Source of the DNA: Tunturiibacter empetritectus
GTDB lineage: Bacteria; Acidobacteriota; Terriglobia; Terriglobales; Acidobacteriaceae
Direction: 5' to 3'
Length of the DNA: 64,000 bases
Assembly (NCBI RefSeq): GCF_014201375.1
Contig: NZ_JACHDZ010000001.1
Span: forward strand, 1,281,206 to 1,345,205
Below are positions 9,361-18,409 of this stretch, in pieces. Made by a program: the position numbers and the translations under genes. The notes below the pieces were generated by a model that was not told where the DNA came from, ran no database searches, and was given only the letters and a program-made list of their open reading frames with translations. Within the stretch, counting starts at the first letter, position 1. Each line of letters begins with the position of its first letter.

Positions 9361-10107
9361 ATGCGACTCAAAGCTCTCATATTTTGCGCCTCTTTGTGCC
9401 TTTTCAGCCCGACGGTATGGGCTGCTGGCCCGGCGACTCCCGCCGCTGATTTCACGATCTCCAACCCGTCGCATATTCCTGGGGTTACGCTTGAACCTGG
9501 CTCCTACACAATCCATGTTGTGAGTCGCCTGTCGGATCGGGTGATTCTGAAGGTCGATTCGGTGAAGGGCGATGTGCACTCGACCTTTCTCGGCATTCCA
9601 AACGGCAACATCCAGAAACCATCGGCGAGCGGGCCTGTGAGATGGGCTAATCCCGCTGACGGCTCTCAGTACCTCAAGGGGTGGTACTTCCCCGGAGGCT
9701 CTTCGGTTATCGAGTTCGTTTATCCGAAGGCTGAGGCGGTTGCGATAGCCACCTCAAACCCCGCGAAGGTGCCTGCCGTCGATCCAGGGTCGGAGGGAAA
9801 GGTCACGGATAACACTCTGTCTCAGGAGGACATGCAACTGCTGACGCTCTGGCTGCTTTCGCTCGAGCAGGTAGGGCCCAGCGACGCTGGCGACACTGCC
9901 AGTGCGAAACCGAGCATCAAGGCGGTACGATACACGCAAGAGGCCAGCGTTCAGAAGCCAGTGATCAAAGCGCTGCCCCATACCGCCAGCCGGGTTCCCT
10001 TAGTATGGCTGCTGGGCTTCTGCTCCTTGCTCGCCGCGGCGCTTCTGCGACTGATCGCCTACAGCCGTATGTCCGCTCTGAATCAAGAGTCGTTGCTACG
10101 GGAGTAG
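9361..10107 (+). CDS. Exported protein with LPHTA sorting signal (sortase substrate)
   Basis: A 248-residue protein. A signal peptide (residues 1-21, ending VWAAG) precedes a domain of about 120 residues that I cannot name. Near the C-terminus is LPHTA (residues 205-209), followed by a hydrophobic stretch and basic residues (R, then YSR, then RE): the layout of an LPxTA sorting signal used by class D-type sortases. The sortase gene starts 3 bases after the stop. The start is chosen at 9361 because aaggag lies 5 bases upstream. Confidence 0.75.
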   Translation: MRLKALIFCASLCLFSPTVWAAGPATPAADFTISNPSHIPGVTLEPGSYTIHVVSRLSDRVILKVDSVKGDVHSTFLGIPNGNIQKPSASGPVRWANPADGSQYLKGWYFPGGSSVIEFVYPKAEAVAIATSNPAKVPAVDPGSEGKVTDNTLSQEDMQLLTLWLLSLEQVGPSDAGDTASAKPSIKAVRYTQEASVQKPVIKALPHTASRVPLVWLLGFCSLLAAALLRLIAYSRMSALNQESLLRE

Positions 10108-10109
10108 AG

Positions 10110-10694
10110 ATGCGAGTGCTCGGATACGCTGAGCGTCTTCTGTGGACGTGCGGTCTCCTTTGCGTTGGATACTGCCTGGTGCTGGGTGTTCAAGCAAAGG
10201 AGACCCAGAGGCTCGCGGAACGGATCGGAGAGCCTCTTCCAGCCAGAATCGCCCCGGACGCCCCGCCTGCGGCAGGGGATGTGATTGGCAGGATTGAGAT
10301 TCCCGCACTCGCGTTGTCAGCACCGATCACAGCCGACTATGATAAAGATAGTTTGCATCGGGGAGTGGGCCATATTCCCGGGACCGCGGTGCCGGGTGGC
10401 CTTGGCACGGTGGGGCTGGCAGGTCATCGCGATTCGTTCTTCCGGCCGTTGCGCAGGGTTGCCGCGAAGATGGAGGTGCGACTGATCGACAAGAGCGGCA
10501 CCTATCACTACGTGGTGGACTCGACTGAAATTGTGAGTCCCGACAAGGTAGGAGTGCTGAACATCGCCTCCAGGCCAGAGCTTACGCTCATTACCTGTTT
10601 TCCGTTTGACTATGTGGGCGCAGCGCCGGAACGTTTTATTGTTCATGCCCATCTTTTGTCGGCTTCCCCAGACGGGGTTTCTGCCATCCATTAG
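10110..10694 (+). CDS. Class D-like sortase
   Basis: A 194-residue membrane-anchored transpeptidase: N-terminal helix (about residues 8-22), then a sortase domain with all three catalytic residues, His106 (GLAGHRD), Cys163 (TLITCFPF) and Arg175 (PERFIV). The CFPFDYVGAAPERF block is typical of the class D group found in some Gram-negatives. It is predicted to cleave LPxTA-type signals such as that of the gene just upstream. The ATG at 10110 is 3 bases after the substrate stop, which indicates one operon. Confidence 0.88.
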   Translation: MRVLGYAERLLWTCGLLCVGYCLVLGVQAKETQRLAERIGEPLPARIAPDAPPAAGDVIGRIEIPALALSAPITADYDKDSLHRGVGHIPGTAVPGGLGTVGLAGHRDSFFRPLRRVAAKMEVRLIDKSGTYHYVVDSTEIVSPDKVGVLNIASRPELTLITCFPFDYVGAAPERFIVHAHLLSASPDGVSAIH

Positions 10695-10712
10695 AAGTAG
10701 GGATGAGGCGCT

Positions 10713-12404
10713 ATGAGATTTGAGATCCACGAAACAGTACAGACTCCGGATCAAGAGATGGTTTTGCGTGCGTTGGAGATGTATTCGCGAGAGATCTCCA
10801 GCGAGGTGGTTCGATCTGGCGACCGAATTACGCTACGAGGCGTAGGACCGTCGCCACGATCGAAGAACAAACACGACACTACGGTGTTCTGTGTGAATGC
10901 GGCGAACAACGAGACCGCAGTCCAGGGAGAGGTGAACTTCCAGGCATCGGCGCTTCTGGGAGAGACGTCGCAACTGGAGGTTGTGCGGTCCAAACTGGAC
11001 GAACTGTTTGAGCAGGTGAAGGCGCAGGTCCACCTCGACTCCATGCGCGTAGCTGCTTATACAGCAGCAAGAAGATCGGCGGCATCGTCGACAACGGGCG
11101 CGGCTTCAACAACGGTTATCGACAGGCCCGAAGATCCGAGCGCGATCGAACTGCGGGAGTTGGAGACGCCAGAAGAGGAGTTGTGGCCGTCAGAAGGGTC
11201 AAAAGAGAAGACAACTTCGGAGGTGGCTCCAGAGACTTTGATCGAGGCCGTGACGTCTGCTCCGGATCCAGGATGGGGTGCTGCCGCTCTCATCGACATC
11301 GACGAGCCGCAGGAGATTGCTCTGCCCGATCAAAGAGGCGAGTTTCACCATCTGCATATTGCGGAGTCATCGGCCTCCGCTCCGCCGGTCGAACACCTTC
11401 CCGCAGATGTGGCAGGTGTGAAAGATGGGCCAGAAGTGAAAGATGAGTCAGAAAGAACGATCAGGGCGACCTATTCGGCACAGACCGCAGCACAGACCGC
11501 TGAGTCGGCACGCCCGACAGAAGCGAAGCAGATTCCTGCGAGGGAATCCGCGAGTAGTCCAAAGCCCGATGCTGGATCAGGACTCGAACAAGAGCTGACC
11601 TGGGATGCTCGAATACCACCCTACAGGATTCGAGTGGAAGACGACCGAACCTCCGGTCGGAAACGGTTTGCGTGGTGGACCACCGTCCTTGCCATGTTGT
11701 TGGTGTTGGCAGGAGGGGCGTACCGTTTGTATTGGTTGCATCGCAATCTCTCTGCCTATCCAGCCTCAACTGCTGCGAAGTATATTCCGCCGCCAGCGAT
11801 TCGTGCGCCAGCGGTTCCGGCACCTCCACCAACTGCTCCAAAAGCCCCTTTGGCCAACACATCGCCTCCGATGCCGTCTCCGTCAAACCCGACTGCCGAG
11901 CCTGCCGCTAGTAGTCCTGCCGCCAACAGTGTGGAGGTGAAGCGATGGTTGCAAGGGTGGGCAGCTTCGATGCAGACAAGAGATGCAAATGCTCAAGCTT
12001 CTTTCTATGCGGACAAACTGGATCGCTATCTTGATCAGCGAAACGTCGGACGAGCTGCGGTTCTGCGAGACCGCGAGGCTACCAACCGCATGCGAAAAGG
12101 CCTGTGGACAGTAAAGATGGAGGATATCGTCGTCGAACGGCAGACAGAGTCGGAGGCTCAGGTTCGCCTTATGAAACACTTCATCGACCGGTCAGAGCAG
12201 TCAGATATTTTAGAGTCTTATGTGCCGACTCGTCTGACACTCAAACGAATCGACGGACAGTGGAAGATCACGTCGGAGCAGGATCAACCTACCATCTCAG
12301 TCAGTCCGTGGAAGGCACAAGGCGGAGTATGGCAGGATCAGGATATGCCTGGAGTGAAGCAAGCGCAATACAGCACCGCCTGCGTGGGTGGCTGCGCTTC
12401 CTGA
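10713..12404 (+). CDS. Single-pass membrane protein, NTF2-like C-terminal domain
   Basis: 563 residues. The N-terminal ~110 residues form a compact domain I do not recognise. A long, charged, low-complexity stretch follows (about 120-310), then one transmembrane helix (about 326-346, WWTTVLAMLLVLAGGAYRLYW), a Pro/Ala-rich periplasmic linker, and a C-terminal domain (about 405-530). The pattern WLQGWAASMQTRDANAQASFYAD and the length of this last domain resemble SnoaL/NTF2-like modules attached to exported cell-envelope proteins. It starts 18 bases after the sortase gene, so it is likely the third gene of that operon and may couple a cytoplasmic module to the envelope. Confidence 0.7.
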   Translation: MRFEIHETVQTPDQEMVLRALEMYSREISSEVVRSGDRITLRGVGPSPRSKNKHDTTVFCVNAANNETAVQGEVNFQASALLGETSQLEVVRSKLDELFEQVKAQVHLDSMRVAAYTAARRSAASSTTGAASTTVIDRPEDPSAIELRELETPEEELWPSEGSKEKTTSEVAPETLIEAVTSAPDPGWGAAALIDIDEPQEIALPDQRGEFHHLHIAESSASAPPVEHLPADVAGVKDGPEVKDESERTIRATYSAQTAAQTAESARPTEAKQIPARESASSPKPDAGSGLEQELTWDARIPPYRIRVEDDRTSGRKRFAWWTTVLAMLLVLAGGAYRLYWLHRNLSAYPASTAAKYIPPPAIRAPAVPAPPPTAPKAPLANTSPPMPSPSNPTAEPAASSPAANSVEVKRWLQGWAASMQTRDANAQASFYADKLDRYLDQRNVGRAAVLRDREATNRMRKGLWTVKMEDIVVERQTESEAQVRLMKHFIDRSEQSDILESYVPTRLTLKRIDGQWKITSEQDQPTISVSPWKAQGGVWQDQDMPGVKQAQYSTACVGGCAS

Positions 12405-12422
12405 CAATCAGAGTTCCTGCAA

Positions 12423-13391
12423 TCAGAGTTCGAGGCGAGAGTCGTCAATCGCAAGGCGAACGTTGCCATCCGACTTGGTGAGGCGCCGCACAGCCTCCAT
12501 CTTGTCAACGTTAGCCTTCAGCATAACGACGGCGATCGGAATCGACTTGCCTGCGGACTTGATGGTGCGAATCGCAGTATCGCGATCGATATCGCATACC
12601 TTCATCAGCACGCGAATACCGCGTTCTACCAGCTTCGCGTTCTTCATGTGCACATTGACCATGAGGTTGTCGTAGACGTAGCCGAGCCGCGTCATCGCCC
12701 CAGTGGTGATCATGTTAAGCACCATCTTCTGTGCCGACGCAGACTTCATGCGGGTTGAGCCCGAGATAACCTCAGCGCCAACTTCAGTGATGACCGTGGT
12801 ATCTGCAACATCGGAGAGCGGGGTATTGAGGTTGCAGGTAATCGCGGCGGTCTTTGCTCCGCGGGCCCGCGCATACTCCACGGCGCCGACGACGTAAGGC
12901 GTGCGACCGCTTGCGGAGACTCCGATGACAATGTCTTTCCGGGTAGGACGGCGTCGGGCGATGTCGCGCTGGCCGATCTCAGGTGAATCTTCATTCACAT
13001 CGGAAGCTGAGGCGAGAGCTTTGGGGCCGCCAGCCATTATGTACTGGACTTGCGAAGGAGCGGTGGAGTACGTTGGTGGGCATTCCGAGGCGTCGAGAGA
13101 GGCGATGCGGCCACTGGAGCCGGCTCCGACGTAGATTAGCCGGCCACCATCGCGCAGGGAGCGAGCCACAGTATCGATGACGATGGCGATCTCAGGCAGC
13201 GCCTTCTTGACTGCGGCTGCGATCTTGGCGTCCTCGTGATTGATGATGCGGGCGATCTCGAGAGCGGACTTGGTGTCGAGTCCCTCTGAGGCGGCGTTAG
13301 CGGTCTCCGTGGTGAGATCGTTGTAGTCTGCTGCGCCACGGTTGACGGGTTTTGGTGTCGGGGCCTGCTCAAGCATGGTAAGGGTTGCCAT
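12423..13391 (-). CDS. murQ: N-acetylmuramic acid 6-phosphate etherase MurQ
   Basis: A 322-residue SIS-domain enzyme that splits the D-lactyl ether of MurNAc-6-phosphate to GlcNAc-6-phosphate and lactate in cell-wall recycling. Diagnostic blocks are GGRLIYVGAGSSGRIASLDASECPPTY, GVSASGRTPYVVGAV and GSTRMKSASAQKMVLNM. The start at 13391 (MATLTML) is preferred over an upstream one because 'tagga' lies about 6 bases before it. No transporter or regulator adjoins. A plausible MurNAc uptake and kinase pair lies near 57.6-62.8 kb. Confidence 0.95.
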   Translation of the reverse strand: MATLTMLEQAPTPKPVNRGAADYNDLTTETANAASEGLDTKSALEIARIINHEDAKIAAAVKKALPEIAIVIDTVARSLRDGGRLIYVGAGSSGRIASLDASECPPTYSTAPSQVQYIMAGGPKALASASDVNEDSPEIGQRDIARRRPTRKDIVIGVSASGRTPYVVGAVEYARARGAKTAAITCNLNTPLSDVADTTVITEVGAEVISGSTRMKSASAQKMVLNMITTGAMTRLGYVYDNLMVNVHMKNAKLVERGIRVLMKVCDIDRDTAIRTIKSAGKSIPIAVVMLKANVDKMEAVRRLTKSDGNVRLAIDDSRLEL

Positions 13392-13749
13392 AAGTATCCT
13401 ACTGTTCTGCTGGGGCAATTCTAGTCCTAACCCTCTCGAATGCGTCAAGAAAGGTTTGCCCCATGCGAGTTATCATAAAGGGGCGGGGTTTACGGCAGAT
13501 GATGATTGGGATGGCGAACTAAGTCGACCTGTGATAAGCAGAGAGTTTTGATTCGAACGAGGTGTTCTCATAAAGTTGTGAGGCTGAGCTGAACCTGAAG
13601 CCTCCGCTGGCTGGAGCCTTCCACTGACTGGGTCTCCGCTGAACAGATAAGATGCATCTCAGCTCAATTGGTTACCCAGGCTGGACGCTCGCGGGACCAC
13701 TCGCCGGCAAGCAACCTGATGATTGCGACTCTTAGATTGGTGCGTCTAA
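13392..13749. other. Divergent intergenic region murQ/lepB
   Basis: About 360 bases between two divergent genes; it must hold both promoters. I see no gene, tRNA or known riboswitch in it. Confidence 0.4.
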
Positions 13750-14349
13750 ATGTTAGAGGATTCGGAAGATCGCGTGGAGACCGGGAAGGTTCAGCCGGAA
13801 CCAGAAAATCGACAGCAGATGGAGCCGACAGGACAGCGGAAGGGAGTCATGCACTCCTGGCTGCGCGACCTGGTGATCTCTGTAGCGGTATCGACGTTTA
13901 TCATCATCTTTCTCTATCAGCCCGTTCGAGTAGAAGGAACCAGCATGCTGCCTATGCTGGAGGATCAGGACAGGCTGTTCATCAACAAGATGGCGTACCG
14001 GGTCGGGGAGATTCAACGCGGCGACGTGGTGGTCTTTCTCTATCCGCATGATCACGAGAAGAGCTATATCAAGCGGGTGATCGCGCTGCCGGGAGATACC
14101 CTGCGGATCGATCATGGGCAGGTCATCGTGAACGGAAGGCGCATCTCGGAGAGCTACGTGCCGAGGCGGTTTGCCGATGACAGATCGCAACCGGAGATGA
14201 CTGTCCCGGGAAACGAATACTTTGTGATGGGGGATCATCGGTCGATCTCGAGCGACAGTCGCGACTTCGGGCCGGTCGACCGGGATCTGATCTATGGCAA
14301 GGCGGCGTTTGTGTACTGGCCGATGGATCAGGCCGGGGTCGTCCGCTAG
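13750..14349 (+). CDS. lepB: Signal peptidase I
   Basis: A 199-residue membrane protease removing signal peptides at the outer face of the inner membrane. One N-terminal helix (about 38-57) precedes the catalytic domain. The Ser/Lys dyad is Ser65 (VEGTSMLPM) and Lys108 (SYIKRVIALPGD); box E reads VMGDHRSISSDSRDFGPV. The form is short, as in many non-enterobacterial SPases. It is convergent with tpiA. Confidence 0.95.
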   Translation: MLEDSEDRVETGKVQPEPENRQQMEPTGQRKGVMHSWLRDLVISVAVSTFIIIFLYQPVRVEGTSMLPMLEDQDRLFINKMAYRVGEIQRGDVVVFLYPHDHEKSYIKRVIALPGDTLRIDHGQVIVNGRRISESYVPRRFADDRSQPEMTVPGNEYFVMGDHRSISSDSRDFGPVDRDLIYGKAAFVYWPMDQAGVVR

Positions 14350-14402
14350 GCACAGAGCAATATTTGGCGGGTGGTAAACGGCACGTCTTTATTGTCGAAT
14401 CT

Positions 14403-15164
14403 TCAGACCGCGGTGGCGTTGCGGACGATCTCAGCGAACGATTTGGCCTGCAAACTCGCTCCGCCGACCAGTGCCCCATCGATCTCAGGCTGGGACATCA
14501 AGCTGGCGACGTTGTCGGGTTTGACCGAACCGCCGTACAGAATGCGCATGCCGCTGGCGCAGGAGAGGCCCAGGTGGGCCGCAACCTCGCGGCGAATGAT
14601 CGCGTGAGCTTCATTGGCCTGCTCCGGGGTTGCAACGCTGCCGGTTCCGATCGCCCAGACAGGCTCGTAGGCGATAACCACGTTCCCACAAGAGGCTCCC
14701 TTGATGCCGTTGAGCGCGCAGGCGATCTGCCAGCGGAGAACGGCTTCGGTCAGGCCGGACTGGCGCTTGTCGAGCGTCTCGCCGACGCAGACGACTGGAA
14801 TCAACTCATGATCGAGGGCGGCTTTGAGCTTCAGATTGACCATGTCGTCGGTCTCGTGGGCATAGATGCGGCGCTCTGAGTGGCCCAGCAGCACGCGGGT
14901 GCAGTCTATGCTTTCGAGCATGGTTGGAGAGGTCTGACCGGTGTACGGTCCTTCGTTCAGCCAGTGCATCGTCTGGGCGCCGGCGGTGACGTTTGTTCCC
15001 TTGGTCGCCTCGATGACGTAGCCAAGCGAAGACATCGTCGGGAAGATCGCGATCTCACTGGCGGTGTGGTCCTTCACCAGGGGAAGAAACTCGCTGAGGA
15101 AGGCTAAGGACTCTTTGGGCGTCTTGTACATCTTCCAGTTGGCGGCGATCAATGGCTTGCGCAT
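14403..15164 (-). CDS. tpiA: Triosephosphate isomerase
   Basis: A 253-residue TIM barrel interconverting dihydroxyacetone phosphate and glyceraldehyde 3-phosphate. The catalytic Lys lies in AANWKMYKT, His in LLGHSERR, and Glu in VIAYEPVWAIGTG; the phosphate loop is ILYGGSVKPDN. Last gene of a gapA...pgk-tpiA run on the minus strand, 82 bases after pgk. Confidence 0.97.
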   Translation of the reverse strand: MRKPLIAANWKMYKTPKESLAFLSEFLPLVKDHTASEIAIFPTMSSLGYVIEATKGTNVTAGAQTMHWLNEGPYTGQTSPTMLESIDCTRVLLGHSERRIYAHETDDMVNLKLKAALDHELIPVVCVGETLDKRQSGLTEAVLRWQIACALNGIKGASCGNVVIAYEPVWAIGTGSVATPEQANEAHAIIRREVAAHLGLSCASGMRILYGGSVKPDNVASLMSQPEIDGALVGGASLQAKSFAEIVRNATAV

Positions 15165-15246
15165 GTGCGATCAGTATTCCATCTTTAGAGCGAGGCAGGG
15201 AAGCGTTGGTGCGGTGTTCGCCTTTTTTTTTGGGTTGCGGTGATCT

Positions 15247-16461
15247 CTACCTCTGCTTCTCCGTCAACGCGGCGACGCCGGGTAACTTCTTGCCTTCAAG
15301 GAATTCGAGGCTGGCCCCGCCACCGGTAGAGATGTGGGTGATGCGGTTGGCGAAGCCGGACTGTTGAATGGCAGCGACCGAATCTCCGCCACCGACGATG
15401 GTAGTGGCGTCATGATTGCGTGCAACGGCTGCGGCAATTTCGTTGGTGCCGCGAGCGAAGGCGGGCATCTCAAAGACGCCCATAGGGCCGTTCCAGATGA
15501 TGGTTCGCGCCTCGGCAATCTCCTCCTCAAAAAGCGCAATCGATTTGGGGCCGATGTCGAGTGCCATCAGATCTTGCGGGAAGGGCCCATCGCCAGAAAA
15601 CACCTGAGTTTTGGCGTTGGGAGCGAACTTGTCGGCAAGAACGTGGTCGATCGGCAAAAGGAAGCGAACGCCCCTGGCCTTCGCCTTTTCAAGCGCGGCT
15701 TTGGCGACGTCGATCTTGTCAGTCTCCAACAAGGATTTTCCCGTGCTCTGCCCCTGCGCGTTGAGGAACGTATAGGCCATGCCTCCGCCGATGATGATAG
15801 CGTCGGCTTTTTCCAGCAGGTTGTCGATCACCTGGATCTTATCCGACACCTTCGCTCCGCCGATGATTGCGACGAACGGTTTGTCGGGTTCCATAAGGGC
15901 TTTTCCGAGGTAGGTCAGCTCTTTTTCCATCAGCAGGCCGGCCGCTGATTGTTTCACGAAGTGAGTGACGCCTTCCGTAGAGGCATGGGCGCGGTGAGCG
16001 CTGCCAAATGCGTCATTGACGTAGATGTCGCAGAGCGAGGCGAGCTTTTGCGCGAAGACAGGATCGTTGGCCTCTTCCTCCGCATGGAAGCGGAGATTCT
16101 CAAGCAGCAATGGCTGCCCGGATTCGAGATTGAGAGCCATCTCGCTGGCGACGATGCCGATACAGTCAGGCGAGAAGGCTACGTTTTCGTCATCGCCCAG
16201 AATGTGGTCGAGCCTGGTGCGGAGATGATCGACAAGCGGGCGCAGGCTCATCGCGGCGACCGGCTTGCCCTTGGGGCGGCCCAGATGCGAACAGAGAATG
16301 ACCTTGGCCTTGTGACGCAGAGCGTACTCGATCGTCGGGAGGGTCTCGCGAATACGAGTGTCGTCGGTGATGATGCCGTCTTTGAGCGGCACGTTAAAGT
16401 CGACGCGGATGAGGACGCGCTTGTCGGTGAGGTCGAGGTCGCGGATCGATAGCTTGGCCAT
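15247..16461 (-). CDS. pgk: Phosphoglycerate kinase
   Basis: 404 residues, normal length. The N-terminal substrate region reads [16 protein letters not shown]; the nucleotide domain has [18 protein letters not shown] and GGGDSVAAI. It makes ATP from 1,3-bisphosphoglycerate in glycolysis. The start at 16461 ([11 protein letters not shown]) fits the family; the open frame continues upstream without homology. It begins 2 bases after the stop of a small membrane-protein gene, so the two are likely co-transcribed. Confidence 0.97.
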   Translation of the reverse strand: MAKLSIRDLDLTDKRVLIRVDFNVPLKDGIITDDTRIRETLPTIEYALRHKAKVILCSHLGRPKGKPVAAMSLRPLVDHLRTRLDHILGDDENVAFSPDCIGIVASEMALNLESGQPLLLENLRFHAEEEANDPVFAQKLASLCDIYVNDAFGSAHRAHASTEGVTHFVKQSAAGLLMEKELTYLGKALMEPDKPFVAIIGGAKVSDKIQVIDNLLEKADAIIIGGGMAYTFLNAQGQSTGKSLLETDKIDVAKAALEKAKARGVRFLLPIDHVLADKFAPNAKTQVFSGDGPFPQDLMALDIGPKSIALFEEEIAEARTIIWNGPMGVFEMPAFARGTNEIAAAVARNHDATTIVGGGDSVAAIQQSGFANRITHISTGGGASLEFLEGKKLPGVAALTEKQR

Positions 16462-16462
16462 G

Positions 16463-16957
16463 TCAGTTAGAGGATACCCGAGATGATGGCGCGAAGCGTC
16501 GGTTGGCCAAAGATATGGGTAACCCCACCAGAAAGACCATTGCGCCGATGCTGTTGAGGAGAACGGCCGGAGCCGGATTCGGATTATTCCTCGGATAAAC
16601 GTTCGTATGCGGAAGCACAAGGTAGTACATAACCGCGTAGATGAACGCTCCATACAGCAGTCCGGCTGCGATTGCGTGGTCGGCAAGAAACGGCACGGCA
16701 CGCGCTGCGAGGACGAAGAGCGTCGCCCAGACCAGTGCGATGAAGAGATGGGCAGCCAGGCCGAGGAGCACGCTGGGGATGCCGTCAGAGTACGCGGCGC
16801 GACCAAGGATGCCGCTCGCGATGGACTGAGGGATTTGCCTGGGAGGTATTCCGCGAAGCCCATAGAAGACGATCGGATCGACCATGTCCAGCAGCGCGGC
16901 TACCATTGCGCCGACCAGGATGGCCTTCGGGACGGAGCGGCTTGGGTCGCTTGGCAT
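16463..16957 (-). CDS. Small integral membrane protein of unknown function
   Basis: 164 residues with about four hydrophobic helices ([83 protein letters not shown]). Conserved acidobacterial proteins of this kind exist but I know no function. The start at 16957 (MPSDPSRS) is chosen because the upstream part of the frame overlaps the RidA gene. It sits 2 bases from pgk. Confidence 0.7.
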   Translation of the reverse strand: MPSDPSRSVPKAILVGAMVAALLDMVDPIVFYGLRGIPPRQIPQSIASGILGRAAYSDGIPSVLLGLAAHLFIALVWATLFVLAARAVPFLADHAIAAGLLYGAFIYAVMYYLVLPHTNVYPRNNPNPAPAVLLNSIGAMVFLVGLPISLANRRFAPSSRVSSN

Positions 16958-16983
16958 GGGGAATTCTAAAACATCCCGAGCGG

Positions 16984-17358
16984 CTATTCGGGGATCAAGG
17001 CGTCGGCTTCGATCTCGATGCGCCAGGCTGGGTTCAGCAGCGCGGCGACGACCACCATGGTCGCAGCGGGACGGATCAGCCCGAAGAACTTGCCGTGAAC
17101 CCGGCCGACGGCCTCCCAGTCTTCGGCGCGAGTGAGGTACATGCGAGTGCGGTACACATGCTCCATGGAGCTGCCAGCGTTTTTGAGCGCCGCGGCGATC
17201 AAGGTCAGACATTGTTCCGTCTGCTCGGCTACCTCGGCGCTGTCCGCACCCACCGGACCGGTGCCTGAGACGTGGACGTGGTTGTCGATGCGGACCGCGC
17301 GGGAGAAGCCGATGATCGGCTCGTAGGGTGAGGTGCCGGGAATGTTTTTGCGGGTCAT
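16984..17358 (-). CDS. RidA/YjgF-family protein
   Basis: 124 residues, the standard length of the trimeric RidA (YjgF/YER057c/UK114) fold, whose best known members hydrolyse reactive enamine/imine intermediates. Features are GFSRAVRIDNHVHVSGTGP, TRMYLTRAEDWEAVGRVHGKFF and the C-terminal IEIEADALI. It belongs to a divergent RidA subgroup, so the exact substrate is uncertain. It lies 26 bases before the membrane-protein gene on the same strand. Confidence 0.85.
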   Translation of the reverse strand: MTRKNIPGTSPYEPIIGFSRAVRIDNHVHVSGTGPVGADSAEVAEQTEQCLTLIAAALKNAGSSMEHVYRTRMYLTRAEDWEAVGRVHGKFFGLIRPAATMVVVAALLNPAWRIEIEADALIPE

Positions 17359-17641
17359 TTTTTATTTTGTGGTGGATGTGCGTTTTTATTGGGGGTTTTG
17401 GCGAAAAGGCTTGTTTTTGCGTGGCGTTTTTGTGGTCAGGATGTGATGATTTGCATGGCTGATGTGGTGTTTTGGCAGTCACTTTTACGAGGACTAACTA
17501 TACGCCATCATTTTCAAGTTTTTTTTGCGGAATGTCCTTTCGAAGCTACGCTGCGACTTTGGCCCCAGTATTCCTGCGAACAAACAGATTGCATGCGATC
17601 GCACATCGCCTCCTCCTAGTAGAGAAAGATCAAACAGCGCT

Positions 17642-18283
17642 TCAGGCACGTTCGATTTTCGTCCGAGCGCGAAGCTCCTCGCGCAGTTTTGCGTTTTCTG
17701 CATCGAACTCCGCGAGCTTTTGAGTGAGAGGCGCGATAACCTGCTGAATCTCTTCCGCAGTATAACGAGGAGTGATATGTTGCGGGCAGTTCCAGTCGAA
17801 GGCTTCGACGTGGATGAGGATGACCCTTTCGACGACCGACGATTTGTCCTTAGACCGGAACGATTCGATCAGCGCCGGTGCTTCCGAATCATGTTCATGA
17901 ACCTCGACGCGACCAAGAACTTTGAGACGCGTCTGGTTGGGATAGTCCATAAAGAAAAGAGCGACCCGCGCGTCGTGATCGAAGTTTCCCAGGCTGATGT
18001 ATTGCTTATTCCCGCGCAGATCCGCGAAGCCGAGAAGGCCCGGTTCGATGACGCGGACGAAGCCCTTCGGGCCGCCGCGGTGCTGTACGTAAGGCCAGCC
18101 GGTCTCGCTGACCGAAGCCATGTAGAAGCTGTCCCGCAGCGCGATGAAGGCCTGCTCGTCAGGACCAAGAGCGTTGCCCAAAGGCGAACGTTCCGCCAGC
18201 CGTTCGTACTGGCTTCTGCTGCCGTGCTCCTGCTGGTGTTGTTTGACGAGTGGGGTAAAGGCCAGTTCCTGAAAGCGACCCAT
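17642..18283 (-). CDS. Pyridoxamine 5'-phosphate oxidase-like flavin protein
   Basis: 213 residues from MGRFQELAF. Central PPOX split-barrel pattern: EQAFIALRDSFYMASVSETGWPYVQHRGGPKGF, then GNKQYISLGNF and RVALFFMDYPNQTRLKVLGRVEV, as in the YwhF/general-stress PPOX group. A C-terminal helix (VIAPLTQKLAEFDAENAKLREEL) is probably a coiled coil. It likely binds FMN; the substrate is unknown. The start at 18283 is preferred on homology grounds, but its ribosome site is weak. Confidence 0.8.
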   Translation of the reverse strand: MGRFQELAFTPLVKQHQQEHGSRSQYERLAERSPLGNALGPDEQAFIALRDSFYMASVSETGWPYVQHRGGPKGFVRVIEPGLLGFADLRGNKQYISLGNFDHDARVALFFMDYPNQTRLKVLGRVEVHEHDSEAPALIESFRSKDKSSVVERVILIHVEAFDWNCPQHITPRYTAEEIQQVIAPLTQKLAEFDAENAKLREELRARTKIERA

Positions 18284-18359
18284 TGTGTGCTCGATCCGGG
18301 CAGGTGGACTCGCTGCCAGAACTATTGATTCACGGCGGGGTCGATAGGATGCAGAAGGA

Positions 18360-18399
18360 ACCCTTGGCAGGGGATGGAGGATCAACCTCTGCCAAGGGT
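18360..18399 (-). terminator. Hairpin downstream of gapA
   Basis: An 11-bp stem acccttggcag/ctgccaagggt (18360-18370 with 18389-18399) begins 11 bases past the gapA stop, with a further short inner pairing possible in the loop. The T-run on the minus strand is weak (ttcctt). Confidence 0.6.
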
Positions 18400-18409
18400 C
18401 AGTAGACGG

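Noticed and set aside
15222..15231. T-run after tpiA/pgk junction as terminator
   Set aside because: No stem precedes it on either strand, and it is an A-run on the coding strand.
16958..17482. Upstream extension of the small membrane protein
   Set aside because: Overlaps the RidA gene in another frame and is Arg/His-rich.
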